Shown piece by piece: positions 1 through 8,514 of a stretch of 64,000 nucleotides of DNA. The notes below the pieces were generated by a model. It had not been told where the DNA came from. It did no database searches and saw nothing but the letters and a program-made list of their open reading frames with translations. The first letter of the stretch is position 1, and the number at the start of each line of letters is the position of its first letter. The translations under genes were made by a program, and so were the position numbers. The stretch is from a virus: positions 1-64,000 of the IMG/VR virus record IMGVR_UViG_3300033182_000157; one strand, given 5' to 3'.

Positions 1-33
1 CACCCTTTTTTATTTGCGTTATAACTCTAACTA

Positions 34-1209
34 TTAAGAGAAAGTAACGTTAGACACGCTAACTCTTTCAACATAGTCAGCAGCATTACCTAGTGATGAT
101 GCTGTGTTGTTAAGTTCAACATAACCATAACGTGTCATGAATGATACAACTGGCTCGAAAGTAGCTGGATCAAGTACAACACCACTGCTCATCAATGGAA
201 TGTATGGGCAGTAGAACGCTGCTGCGTCTGATTCTGAAGAACCTTTGTAACCAACAAGTACGTCAGTGCTATCTGAAGCATAAGTGTTAACGTATACTTT
301 CATAGCATTGTTCAAAGTACCAACAAACTTAGTGTTAGTAGGTGCTTCAAATGAGCCTTCAGTAGTACGTGCAAATGCTGAAGTAGTTGCTGACTGTAGT
401 ACAGTTAATGTGTGTGGTGAAACAACAGCAAAGTTACCTGCGCCACGACGTGTACGCTGAGCAATTTTGTTTGCTGCGCGGTTGATCATAACAGCAAGTG
501 CTGCATGCTCATCACCAACAAATGTTGCTGTACCAGAAACTGCTGCTTGATCGTATCGCGTATCAGAGGCTGCAGTGCCTGCTAGGTTGTAAAGAGAAGC
601 AATAATCTCTTGGTCGATTTCAGCGGTAATCTCTTGAGCCAAAGCAGCCATAATTTCTGCTTCAACGTCGATACCTTGTTGTGCTTGAGCGTCTTGAGCA
701 GACTCAAAAGTCCAACGTGCTGATAACTTACGTGATTTCGCTTCAACAGTTTGTTTCAAGATTTGAATTGACATTCTGTTACCTGCCTCACCTTCAAGAG
801 CCGCTGTAGAAGCCGCCTTGTCGTCTGTTGCACCAGAATAGCCTTCAGCAATCTTGAATGGTGACAACGCTTCGTCACCTGCTGCTGTGTCAGTGCCTGA
901 AGCACTGTCAAATGCGTCCGCATAACGGACTCTTAGTGTGTGGATTTGACCCACTGGACCTGTCATAGGTTGTACACCAACTAACTCGTTTGCGATAGTT
1001 GTCGGCATTACACGTCTAATAACTGGTAAAATAACTCTGTTAAGAGTTGCTACGTTACCGGCAGAAGTGGCACCTGCTGTAGCACTTTCAGACAAATACT
1101 TGCGAGTATTCTCAAGTGTTACACCCATTACTGACTTACGATTGCCTTCAAGGCCTTCGAGCAGTGCTTCTTTAGTATCCTGCCAGCGTGATTCTAGTAG
1201 TTCTGACAT
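34..1209 (-). CDS. gp23: Major capsid protein, T4 gp23 family
   Basis: This protein forms the hexamers of the phage head. The family is recognised from the conserved run VGVQPMTGPVGQ near residue 77 followed by HTLRVRYADAF, the counterpart of the T4 gp23 region GVQPMNSPTGQ. It is 391 residues against 521 in T4 gp23. A likely prohead protease site, LSE|S after residue 41, matches the (L/I)-x-E rule of gp21 and lines up with the T4 site FLTE|A, so the mature chain probably begins at Ser42. The start is set by AAGGAG about 9 bases upstream of the ATG. It is last in the minus-strand cassette gp20-gp67-gp21-gp22-gp23 and lies 12 bases after gp22. Family assignment is secure; the mature N-terminus is inferred. 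Confidence 0.96.
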   Translation of the reverse strand: MSELLESRWQDTKEALLEGLEGNRKSVMGVTLENTRKYLSESATAGATSAGNVATLNRVILPVIRRVMPTTIANELVGVQPMTGPVGQIHTLRVRYADAFDSASGTDTAAGDEALSPFKIAEGYSGATDDKAASTAALEGEAGNRMSIQILKQTVEAKSRKLSARWTFESAQDAQAQQGIDVEAEIMAALAQEITAEIDQEIIASLYNLAGTAASDTRYDQAAVSGTATFVGDEHAALAVMINRAANKIAQRTRRGAGNFAVVSPHTLTVLQSATTSAFARTTEGSFEAPTNTKFVGTLNNAMKVYVNTYASDSTDVLVGYKGSSESDAAAFYCPYIPLMSSGVVLDPATFEPVVSFMTRYGYVELNNTASSLGNAADYVERVSVSNVTFS

Positions 1210-1221
1210 AATTATATCTCC

Positions 1222-2310
1222 TTATTTGATTCCCGCTAAACGACGAATGTCATAAACATTTTCGTCCTTTGCACTACTAATACTAGTATGTTCTTTGTTG
1301 CCTGTAATTTCTTTGCCTTCAGTCAGTGCCTTCTTCTTCGCTGGAGTTTTACCGTCGATAACTGCCGATAGATACTTATTGAAAGATTCTTCCAATCTCT
1401 CAGTCTTTACCGACTCCAGTAAGTCTGTCATGATTTCCTTTTGCTCACCGCTTAGTGGGCTTAGGAGCTCGTTTAATTTATCTTTACGTACCATTGAATG
1501 GTTAGTCTTAGCAATTTCTATGTTCTTGCTTTCAACTAATGCTTCCTTTTCAGCGATCGCTGCTTTTGCTTCTGCTAGTTGTGCTTCTTTCTCAGCAACA
1601 ACTTTCATTAGTTTAGCAGTTTCACTTTTCTCATTTAGATAACTGTTTGAGTATTCAGAAGCAAACGATTCGAAAATCTTACGACCAAAATCGTTTCTAC
1701 GTGCTGTTTCAATGTCTTCTTTCAATTGAGTAATTTCACTAGATAGTGTCTTATCAACTGTTTCAGAAACTAGAGCAGCACTCTTCTTAACGAATGTATC
1801 TTTAACTTTCGCAAATTGAGCTTTTGCTTCTCTAATTAAACGCACTTTTGTTTCTGCCAAGTCTTTCTTGTCAGTGTGGAACTCTGCAATTTCTTTTGCT
1901 AGTGCTTCTACAACAAATTCCTCAAGTCTATTGAACTTGTTAGCCATTAACTTTTGGTCTTCGTGTAGTTCTGAAATTTCAGTAGTTAGTTGCTCAGCTA
2001 CAAAGTTCTGTAATAGTTCAGCGTTTTTACGCTGTGCTACTGCATATTTTGCTTTTGCTTCAGCAAGTTGCTTACGGTCTTCAGCAAACTCTTTAATTTC
2101 TTTTTCAAGTCTACTTTCAACTAATTTGTCAATTGCTTCAACCATTACACCTTTGTCATGTTCGTACTTTTGAGCAAATTCTTCACGCAGTTCTGAAACC
2201 GCTGTTTTCTTTGCTTCGTCAACACGAGTGTTCCAAGCCTCTTCAATTTCAGTACGCACTTCTTCAGAAATCACGTTGTTCTCAAATAGTGTTTTTAATG
2301 CTTCCAACAT
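1222..2310 (-). CDS. gp22: Prohead core scaffolding protein, gp22-like
   Basis: Scaffold of the prohead core, around which gp23 assembles and which gp21 later degrades. The 362 residues are almost entirely charged alpha-helix with heptad character. Four related units of about 30 residues follow each other at roughly 59-90, 100-129, 130-160 and 173-205, each with a pattern like (F/L)V-E-x-L-x-x-EI-x-E(F/L)-x-x-D(R/K)K. After them comes a conserved block beginning NDFGRKIFESFASEY near residue 206. Position between the protease gene (17 bases upstream) and gp23 (12 bases downstream) is the T4 order. The C-terminal 90 residues are variable and polar. Function follows from context and composition, since scaffolds diverge quickly. 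Confidence 0.9.
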   Translation of the reverse strand: MLEALKTLFENNVISEEVRTEIEEAWNTRVDEAKKTAVSELREEFAQKYEHDKGVMVEAIDKLVESRLEKEIKEFAEDRKQLAEAKAKYAVAQRKNAELLQNFVAEQLTTEISELHEDQKLMANKFNRLEEFVVEALAKEIAEFHTDKKDLAETKVRLIREAKAQFAKVKDTFVKKSAALVSETVDKTLSSEITQLKEDIETARRNDFGRKIFESFASEYSNSYLNEKSETAKLMKVVAEKEAQLAEAKAAIAEKEALVESKNIEIAKTNHSMVRKDKLNELLSPLSGEQKEIMTDLLESVKTERLEESFNKYLSAVIDGKTPAKKKALTEGKEITGNKEHTSISSAKDENVYDIRRLAGIK

Positions 2311-2327
2311 ATGATTCTCCTTATTGA

Positions 2328-2954
2328 TTATCGGAGCCCGCTGATGATATTCAACAGCGATTCTTTTAAGTACTTCTGTGCCTTAGGATCTTCCCTAACT
2401 TCTTGAGCTGTTACGTATGCCTTATACCCACCCGTGGTATTCATTAGATGCTCGTAAATTGGTGTTGGGTAAGCACCTGGAGCACTGGGCTGAGCGACTA
2501 CATCAACTGTTATGATTTCAAAGTCGCTAACTTCGCCGTTACCGTCTTCACTGACGTTACCGGAACCTCTTGAACTTACACCAAGTTTAACTCCGCTCTC
2601 TAGCATAGTTTTTACTAGAGAGCCCATTGGTGTAGGAATTATTTTAAGTTTGCCGTAGCCGTTTGCGCCATCCATCCACATTTCTGTGATCATATGACTC
2701 ACTCGGTCTAGGTTAATTCGTAGATGGTCTGGATGATCTACTTCGCCGAGAACACTGTATCCTCCTGCTATCTGATCGTTGAGAGTTTTGACAGCCCTGC
2801 CAATTTCGTTTACTGGATAAACACGCTGATTAGCATTACGTACACCGCCTTGGATGAAAATGCCTTTCATGTGAAGATCTTTACCTTCATTAGCAGACTC
2901 TACGACCATACCTGCCTGGTCAAATGTCAAGTTCTCTCGGAGTAAATTTCCCAT
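2328..2954 (-). CDS. gp21: Prohead maturation protease, gp21-like
   Basis: Serine protease that cleaves core and capsid proteins during head maturation. The expected triad is visible: His74 in GEVDHPDH, Ser127/Ser128 in GVSSRG, and Asp151 in the block DFEIITVDVVAQPSAPGA. The N-terminal region with KGIFIQGGVRNANQRVYP, where the fold begins, is also typical. Length 208 residues is close to T4 gp21 (212). The ATG at 2954 leaves a short N-terminal leader before the conserved part, as in related phages. The gene lies between the gp67-like acidic core gene and gp22. Its likely substrates in this window are gp22, gp23 (site after residue 41) and the acidic core protein. Confidence 0.94.
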   Translation of the reverse strand: MGNLLRENLTFDQAGMVVESANEGKDLHMKGIFIQGGVRNANQRVYPVNEIGRAVKTLNDQIAGGYSVLGEVDHPDHLRINLDRVSHMITEMWMDGANGYGKLKIIPTPMGSLVKTMLESGVKLGVSSRGSGNVSEDGNGEVSDFEIITVDVVAQPSAPGAYPTPIYEHLMNTTGGYKAYVTAQEVREDPKAQKYLKESLLNIISGLR

Positions 2955-2968
2955 CTTAATCTACCTAA

Positions 2969-3742
2969 TTATTCAGCTGACTTTTTTACTGATTGCTTTT
3001 TTAAACTCTTAGAAGCCTTACCACCTGGAACGTTTACGTTACCAGCATCGTCCTGCTTAGGAGCTGCAGCTTTACCACCTTTTTCTTCAGCAGATCCACG
3101 TGCGATATTTGATGCTGTGCCACCCATATCGTTCTTACCTGCTACTGGTGATTTCGCTTTGTTATCTTCGCCTTTAGGCTCAGCAACCTTTTCTACGTAT
3201 TCACGTACTTGTTCAGCGTCATCTTCTTCTTCTGCCTCAAGTTCCAAAGCCTCTTCAGCTTCTTCTTCATCATCGCCCTCTTCGTCGTCCATGTCCATGT
3301 CCATGTCGTCTTCACCTTCTTCATCGCCCATCATTTTTTCAAATTCGGCTTTAAGGTCATCTAGAGCGTCTTCTAGGTCAACTACACGATCTTCAAGATC
3401 TTCATCATCTTCATCGTCCATGTCGCCCATTTCATCATCGCCGTCCATTGCTTCAACGTCGTCGATCATGTCATCTGCTGGATCGCCGCCCATGTCTAGG
3501 TCGTCGTCAGCTTCAACTTCAAACTCTTCAAATTCATCTAATTCTTCATCATCAGATGCTTCATCAACTTCTTCGTCTTCTGCTTCATCAACTTCTTCGT
3601 CTTCAACTTCAGATTCTAACATTGATTCGTAAATTGTACGTGATTTTTCAACTACAATTTCGTGGAATAATTCTTCTGCTTTTGCTTGATCTTCGTTGAT
3701 CAAATGCTCAAGCATTTCTTCAAACTTATTAGTGTCAGTCAT
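2969..3742 (-). CDS. gp67: Acidic prohead core protein, gp67-like
   Basis: The N-terminal 40 residues (LINEDQAKAEELFHEIVVEK) have the same character as the T4 gp67 start, a short helix in which EDQAKAEELF resembles NDLVAARKLF. A long, extremely acidic tail with repeated DEEVDEA-type units follows to about residue 170. From about 185 the chain becomes basic and Gly/Ser/Lys-rich, ending KSLKKQSVKKSAE. T4 gp67 is only 80 residues, so this 257-residue form is much longer. It lies just upstream of gp21, as in T4. Start: GGAG precedes the ATG. An acidic protein here could act in the prohead core and be degraded on maturation; this is inferred from T4. Confidence 0.72.
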   Translation of the reverse strand: MTDTNKFEEMLEHLINEDQAKAEELFHEIVVEKSRTIYESMLESEVEDEEVDEAEDEEVDEASDDEELDEFEEFEVEADDDLDMGGDPADDMIDDVEAMDGDDEMGDMDDEDDEDLEDRVVDLEDALDDLKAEFEKMMGDEEGEDDMDMDMDDEEGDDEEEAEEALELEAEEEDDAEQVREYVEKVAEPKGEDNKAKSPVAGKNDMGGTASNIARGSAEEKGGKAAAPKQDDAGNVNVPGGKASKSLKKQSVKKSAE

Positions 3743-3780
3743 TGTTTATCTCCTTTATATATTGTTACAAGGCTGTCATT

Positions 3781-3789
3781 ATTATTTAA
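3781..3789 (-). promoter_or_regulatory. Possible late promoter element before the gp67-like gene
   Basis: On the minus strand the sequence reads TTAAATAAT about 39 bases before the ATG at 3742. It is a weaker relative of the AATAAATAC elements seen elsewhere in the window. The intergenic gap of 62 bases is one of the few in the head cassette, which is where a promoter would fit. In AT-rich DNA such a match is easily due to chance. Confidence 0.3.
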
Positions 3790-3804
3790 TGATTTGTATA
3801 AAAA

Positions 3805-4407
3805 CTACGTAGAAATAGGCTCGTTTTGAGCCATTTTTAGAAAATCGTCTAATTTTTCTATAAAAACGTTAGAAAAATTAGGATATTTTTGTATGTCTCG
3901 CGATGTAAAGTTATGTTCCTTTGTTATAACTCTACAATATTGTATGTCTGGATTATCTCTTATAATTAACTGTGTTTGTCTTACCCAATTACCAAAATAT
4001 GTTGCTGGTGCTTTAGAATCTTTATAATTCTTTGTGCTTCCATATATGTTATTTAGTTTTTCATCAGCACTTTGATAGTCAAAGCCAACTATAATAATTG
4101 TACTAGGTTTATGCTGACTTGCTAACCATAATGCTGTTGGTCCTGAACTCCATCCTAGTCTATCACTAGTAAAGTTTACACCGTCAATATCTCTAAATCT
4201 ATTGTGTTCTCTAGTGTAAAATTTAGTGGAAAGATGAGCCTTATTGTCTATTATCTCTTGAACCATCGGCGGGTCAACACCAATCAAATAGTCAACGTGA
4301 GTGTCGCGATAAATGGCATTACAGCCGTACATAGGACCATACTGTCTGTATGCTTCAATGTTAAAATCTAATCTGGATTTGCCGTTACCTAAAACGAATG
4401 ATATCAT
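3805..4407 (-). CDS. Uncharacterised Rossmann-like protein in the head cassette
   Basis: No confident family assignment. The 200-residue protein starts MISFVLGNGKSR, a beta-strand and glycine-loop start. It then has YGCNAIYRDTHVDYLIGVDPP near residues 28-48, SSGPTALWLAS near 87-97 and the strand IIIVGFDYQ near 104. This GNG-SR / D-x-P / GFDY arrangement resembles proteins of the DUF115/MptE-like or sialyltransferase-like type, so a nucleotide-sugar or nucleotide-binding role is possible but unproven. Its start codon overlaps the stop of the 80-residue gene upstream (ATGA at 4404-4407), so the two are translationally coupled. It sits between portal and core genes, an odd place for an enzyme. 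Confidence 0.85.
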   Translation of the reverse strand: MISFVLGNGKSRLDFNIEAYRQYGPMYGCNAIYRDTHVDYLIGVDPPMVQEIIDNKAHLSTKFYTREHNRFRDIDGVNFTSDRLGWSSGPTALWLASQHKPSTIIIVGFDYQSADEKLNNIYGSTKNYKDSKAPATYFGNWVRQTQLIIRDNPDIQYCRVITKEHNFTSRDIQKYPNFSNVFIEKLDDFLKMAQNEPIST

Positions 4408-4646
4408 GCTACTGGCGCTTGAGCTGCCAGTCCATACATTTGTCTGATGAACTCTAGCTCTTGTTCCTTCTCTTGTTCGTGAAGATCACTAGCAGCCCTC
4501 AGTTTGTTGATTTGTTCTAATGTTAGTCTTGTTTTACGAGTGTCGCTGATTTCAACCGCATCTGAATCATCTTCAGGTGAATAGCGTCCATCCTGACTCA
4601 TTTCTAATGTATTTTTATCAAAGTAAAATAACTCGTTAAGTATCAT
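4404..4646 (-). CDS. Small conserved head-cassette protein of unknown function
   Basis: An 80-residue polar protein with two parts: an acidic N-terminal half (residues 1-33, with EDDSDAVEI) and a helical half carrying TRKTRLTLEQINKLRAA and LHEQEKEQELEFIRQMYG. I do not recognise a named T4 counterpart. In T4 this interval between gp20 and gp21 is occupied by gp67 and gp68, so a prohead core role is possible. It starts 15 bases after the gp20 stop and its stop overlaps the next start by four bases, which fits co-translation in the head operon. The sequence GATAAATATT lies only six bases before the ATG and is too close to serve as an ordinary late promoter. Confidence 0.8.
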   Translation of the reverse strand: MILNELFYFDKNTLEMSQDGRYSPEDDSDAVEISDTRKTRLTLEQINKLRAASDLHEQEKEQELEFIRQMYGLAAQAPVA

Positions 4647-4661
4647 AATAATATTTATCCT

Positions 4662-6386
4662 TTACGCCGGAGGTGCGCCTTCCCCTGCTGGTGCTCCTGC
4701 CGCTGGTGCTCCTGCTGCTTCGCCACCGCCTTCTGCTGGTGCTGCTGGAGGTGCTTCTGTTTCTGCTCCACTTAGGTCTGAACTCATGCCACCTAAACTA
4801 ATACCTGCTCCTCTAAGTTCGCCAGCACTGTCAGTTGGAAGTTTTAGATTTTCATCATTTTCCTCACGCCATAATCTTTCGTTCTCAGCAATCTCTTCAT
4901 CACTAAGTCCTAAGAAACGTTGTAAAGCAAAACGCTGACTCATATATGGAACTTGTTGTAATTGTGTAAATGTACCAATACGAGCATTATCAAGTTCTGA
5001 TTGTCTATATGCTGCAAAGTTCTTTGGAGGTTGGAATTTTAAATCAAAAAGTGTAGTATCAATGTTTACACCTTTTTGTAAAATATATAATTTAAATTCT
5101 TGATCAAATGTTTCTTGTACTAAACTTTGTAATCTTTCGCAATATGTATTAAAGCGAAGTTCTTGAATATATGCTGTACCTACTCTACCGTCAGTATAAT
5201 TAGACTGTCCGTCGTCTGCTGCTGTTGGTAGATAACTTGAAGGAATACGTAAACCGCGAACGAGTTTGTTAGTAAAATATTTTAAGTCATCAATTTCACC
5301 AAGGTTTGTACCGCCTGGCAGTGTTTCAACTTTTGATCCGCGTCCTTCAGCAGTTTGTGGGAAAAAGTAATCTTCGTTGATTGACAACGGGTTGTACGCT
5401 GAGTCTATAACATTCTGACCCCCGCCTGTCGCACTTGGGATTCTACGTTGATGAATTTCATTCTTTACTCTTTCCACAAAACTCATTGCCAAGTGTGATG
5501 GCATATTACCAACATCTACATAAAACACACGTCTTTCAGGCGCACGTTGTACACGATAGATAATAATAGCATCTTCAAGCAATTCTTTTTGTTTATATAC
5601 TTTAAAGATTGATTCTAATAAACTGTTACCGAATGGATAGTTATTATCAAGTCCTTCTGATAATGATAAATGAACAACGTGCTCTGCGTCAATAGCAACT
5701 TCTTGAGCACCTGTTTCAAAACGAGAACTACTAGTGCTAGAGTTATTCGGAGTACCCGCTATCCCTCTAGCACCACCTTGGAAATATCCTTGGTGTCCAG
5801 AACTTGTAGTACCGCCCGGATCAGTATTGAGTGTTGTTGCTACAAGGTCTTGAAAGTTAATATTCAAGTCTTTAATAACATACTGCTCCGGCTTTTTGCC
5901 TTGTGACTCATTGACAATAATTTTCGTTACTTTAGCAGGATCTACATAAAACCATTTTTTAGTTTCTGGATCTCTAATAAAAAAGTTATCACCGTATTTG
6001 AATACATTACGTATAATACGGAAAATGCGTGTTTCAAACTTTTGTAGTTTGCTCCACTGCTGTAGGTACTGTTTAAGTATCGTGATTTCTGAGTTGGTTG
6101 CTTTTTCTTTAAAGTTTAAGCCAAAAGGTGTAGAATTGGAAGTATTTTTCTGCGTACAAAATTCAGCAAGAATATCTAGTGCGGCATTAACCTCACTGTC
6201 AGTATCCATAGTTTCATACTGACCGTATCGTTCAATACGATTAGGAGTACCAGTATATACATCTGGTAAGAAACTTGAATAATTTGCTCTCGCAGGTCCA
6301 GGTCTGCTACTAGCATTACCCATAGGACTATACGATCCGTCTTGCTCTCCTGTTACTACAGGTGTAAAATATTTTTTCCAACTCAT
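4662..6386 (-). CDS. gp20: Portal protein, gp20 family
   Basis: Forms the dodecameric portal at the head vertex, through which DNA is packaged and to which the tail joins. It is recognised from long conserved stretches: YDTD-like ETMDTDSEVNAALDIL near residue 58, FKYGDNFFIRDP near 129, VHLSLSEGLDNNYPFGNS near 238, QRAPERRVFYVDVGNMP near 284 and KVETLPGGTNLGEIDDLKYF near 352. The length of 574 residues is in the normal range (T4 gp20 has 524). The last 60 residues are a low-complexity Ala/Gly/Pro/Glu tail. The gene begins eight bases after the stop of the tape-measure candidate and leads the head cassette. Confidence 0.96.
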   Translation of the reverse strand: MSWKKYFTPVVTGEQDGSYSPMGNASSRPGPARANYSSFLPDVYTGTPNRIERYGQYETMDTDSEVNAALDILAEFCTQKNTSNSTPFGLNFKEKATNSEITILKQYLQQWSKLQKFETRIFRIIRNVFKYGDNFFIRDPETKKWFYVDPAKVTKIIVNESQGKKPEQYVIKDLNINFQDLVATTLNTDPGGTTSSGHQGYFQGGARGIAGTPNNSSTSSSRFETGAQEVAIDAEHVVHLSLSEGLDNNYPFGNSLLESIFKVYKQKELLEDAIIIYRVQRAPERRVFYVDVGNMPSHLAMSFVERVKNEIHQRRIPSATGGGQNVIDSAYNPLSINEDYFFPQTAEGRGSKVETLPGGTNLGEIDDLKYFTNKLVRGLRIPSSYLPTAADDGQSNYTDGRVGTAYIQELRFNTYCERLQSLVQETFDQEFKLYILQKGVNIDTTLFDLKFQPPKNFAAYRQSELDNARIGTFTQLQQVPYMSQRFALQRFLGLSDEEIAENERLWREENDENLKLPTDSAGELRGAGISLGGMSSDLSGAETEAPPAAPAEGGGEAAGAPAAGAPAGEGAPPA

Positions 6387-6394
6387 AATATTAC

Positions 6395-8443
6395 TTATAC
6401 CAACTGTAAATCACCGCCGTTCTTTTTGATAGCGCGAACGACTTGTTCTAATAATTTGTTTGTTTGTGCCATTTGTTGATTCTGTCCATTAAACAACATT
6501 TCAAAATCAACTTCTTTACTTGCTCTATTCATAGAACTTGCTATCTTAGGAGCGTTTGCTTTCATGTTTTCAGCAATACTTTCCATTTCAGGCTGCATTT
6601 GAGATGCCATGCTTTCCATCTGCGGTCTCATTTTATCTGCCATTTGTTTAGCAGTAACAACTAAACTGTTAGCATTAGGAGTAATAAATTCAGGACCTTT
6701 TTCGCCGACTAAGTTTAACATATCACCAAATGCTGTTCCTCCCATAAAGTTGCCGTCTTTGTTAATATTAGCATTAAGTTTTGTTAATGTAATATTTAAT
6801 TGAGAAATAACATCAATTAATTTTTGATTTAGTCCTGTAGTAGTTCGTTCTTGTTCAAAACCTGCTTGAGCAGTAGCGCCTAACTTCGCATGAGCCGAAG
6901 CTCTTGATTTTCCAATTATGCTAGATCCTGCTGTAAAGTTTGTATCTTCAGATAATAAAGCATCTCGTATTTTTGTTGAATGGTCTTTAACTCCGTCTCT
7001 TAATTTTAGTGCGGTTTCATTAATAGCATCTGGCAAGTCTTTTCCTAGCGAGTTAGCGGCTGTTCTAACAGAAGTTACCATTTCTGTTTTAAGAACACGA
7101 CTAGTATTACTAATAGCATCAGTAGCAGCAGCGTATGTTGCTGTCATTGTATCTTGAGCTGCTGTTGTCTTACCATCTTTGCCATCAACACCTGCTTGCT
7201 TTTGTCTTATGAGACCTTTTTCTAATAACGAAGCAGTTGCTTCTTCGATAGAAACCTTTCTTTTATGAATATTTTCCATTTCGGCTTGTTCGGCTTTAAT
7301 TCTATCGTTAGTGTCAGTAAAATTTCCAACCATGCCTTGTAAGCCTTGAATATATCCGCCACTAGTTCTATATGTTGCTACTCTAATTTTTTCTTGATCG
7401 TTTTGAGCTTTAGCTATCTCGATGATAAGTTTTTTCTGAGCTGCTGCGTATGCTTCTGTGTCACCTGCTTGTTGTGCTGCTCGCATTTCCTGAGCTGCGT
7501 CTGTAACGCCTTTACCGTAGAATGCTGCCGCTGCTGCACTTTCTTTAGTAGCAGAACCTTGTATTAAAATATCTTCAACAAGTGCTTGAGCTCCTTTATC
7601 CATACTACCTAACATAGCAGATGTTTTTGTAATAGCATCACCCATTTCGCCTGTTTGTGTTCTTAAGAATGCTTGTACTCGGCCGTCTCTACGTTTAGCA
7701 TCCATCTCTTTCATTAACTGTTTTCTATTCTCACCAGTTAATTGACTCATTCTATCTAATTCTGTAGCAAACTTAAATGCGGCTTTATTTTGACTTGTTC
7801 CTGCTTTTAGATTTTGTAAGTAAGTTGTACGGTTAATGGCAGCAAAACCTATTAAAGACTCATTTATTTCATCAGTACTAAAACCAATTTGTCTAAGACC
7901 TTGTGAGAAGTTTCTCGAATCTTGACTAAATTCAGCAGACATTCTAGCAAATCTAACGGCTGCTTGACCGCTTTCACCTGCCAGTGTGCGAAGCATTGAG
8001 CTGTTATCTTTAGCAAATCTTCCAAAATCTTTTACACTTAATCCTGCTTCGGATGCTGCTTGAGCAACAACTGACATTCCGCCTTCAAATTGAAACCCTG
8101 ACTGAGCTAAATCTTTAAATGATCCAGCGGTATCATCAATAAATTGTGCTACAAGGCCGCCGCCTTTAGAAAGTAGGCTGCCAAAAATTGGAACTTCTTT
8201 AGACAAGTCGCCAATAGCGTTAGCATAAGTAGTAATTCGTTCATCACCACTAATTGCTGCTGCTCCAAGGCTAGTTAGGCCTTTAGTTAAGCCAGGTAAC
8301 ACTCCGCCAGTAATGCCTTTTAGCATCTTGCCGTATTCGCCAGATGCCCTTCCTGCTTCGTAACTTTGTTTTTGAAAGTAAGCAAGCTCAGCTTTTATTT
8401 TATCAAGGTCCGCTTGAAGTTCTTCGGTTGTTTGTCCTGCCAT
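6395..8443 (-). CDS. Tape measure protein candidate (gp29 role)
   Basis: A 682-residue, largely helical, Ala/Gln/Lys-rich protein. It has hydrophobic glycine-rich stretches at about residues 45-68 and 85-105 (KGITGGVLPGLTKGLTSLG; PIFGSLLSKGGGLVAQFI) and a C-terminal motif LVGEKGPEFITPNANSLVV near residue 577. GE-GPE-(I/V)-P motifs close to the C-terminus are typical of phage tail length regulators. Position beside the divergent gp26-like hub gene also suits a tail protein. T4 gp29 has 590 residues and is poorly conserved, so the assignment rests on composition and motif. An internal virion or ejected protein is the main alternative. Confidence 0.75.
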   Translation of the reverse strand: MAGQTTEELQADLDKIKAELAYFQKQSYEAGRASGEYGKMLKGITGGVLPGLTKGLTSLGAAAISGDERITTYANAIGDLSKEVPIFGSLLSKGGGLVAQFIDDTAGSFKDLAQSGFQFEGGMSVVAQAASEAGLSVKDFGRFAKDNSSMLRTLAGESGQAAVRFARMSAEFSQDSRNFSQGLRQIGFSTDEINESLIGFAAINRTTYLQNLKAGTSQNKAAFKFATELDRMSQLTGENRKQLMKEMDAKRRDGRVQAFLRTQTGEMGDAITKTSAMLGSMDKGAQALVEDILIQGSATKESAAAAAFYGKGVTDAAQEMRAAQQAGDTEAYAAAQKKLIIEIAKAQNDQEKIRVATYRTSGGYIQGLQGMVGNFTDTNDRIKAEQAEMENIHKRKVSIEEATASLLEKGLIRQKQAGVDGKDGKTTAAQDTMTATYAAATDAISNTSRVLKTEMVTSVRTAANSLGKDLPDAINETALKLRDGVKDHSTKIRDALLSEDTNFTAGSSIIGKSRASAHAKLGATAQAGFEQERTTTGLNQKLIDVISQLNITLTKLNANINKDGNFMGGTAFGDMLNLVGEKGPEFITPNANSLVVTAKQMADKMRPQMESMASQMQPEMESIAENMKANAPKIASSMNRASKEVDFEMLFNGQNQQMAQTNKLLEQVVRAIKKNGGDLQLV

Positions 8444-8469
8444 TTTAATTAACTACCTAGATTATTCCA

Positions 8470-8479
8470 CATAAATAAT
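8470..8479 (+). promoter_or_regulatory. Possible late promoter element before the gp26-like gene
   Basis: CATAAATAAT lies 36 bases before the GTG start at 8515. This matches the spacing of the stronger AATAAATAC elements of this genome and shares seven of eight positions with the T4 late element TATAAATA. It is in the 71-base divergent gap between the tape-measure candidate and the gp26-like gene. Confidence 0.45.
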
Positions 8480-8514
8480 ATTTGCATAATACTATTTACC
8501 TTAAAGGAGCAACC

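Noticed and set aside
3117-3632. Long plus-strand open frame rich in serine
   Set aside because: It is the mirror of the Asp/Glu-rich repeats of the gp67-like gene (GAT/GAA codons read in reverse give serine and similar codons) and has no ribosome site.
4652-4658. ATAAATA on the minus strand as a late promoter for the 80-residue gene
   Set aside because: It ends only six bases before the ATG, too close for a promoter with a ribosome site, unlike the 18-36 base spacing of the good elements.
6390-6402. TATAAGTA-like sequence on the minus strand before gp20
   Set aside because: It differs from the nonamer found elsewhere and lies too close to the gp20 start.
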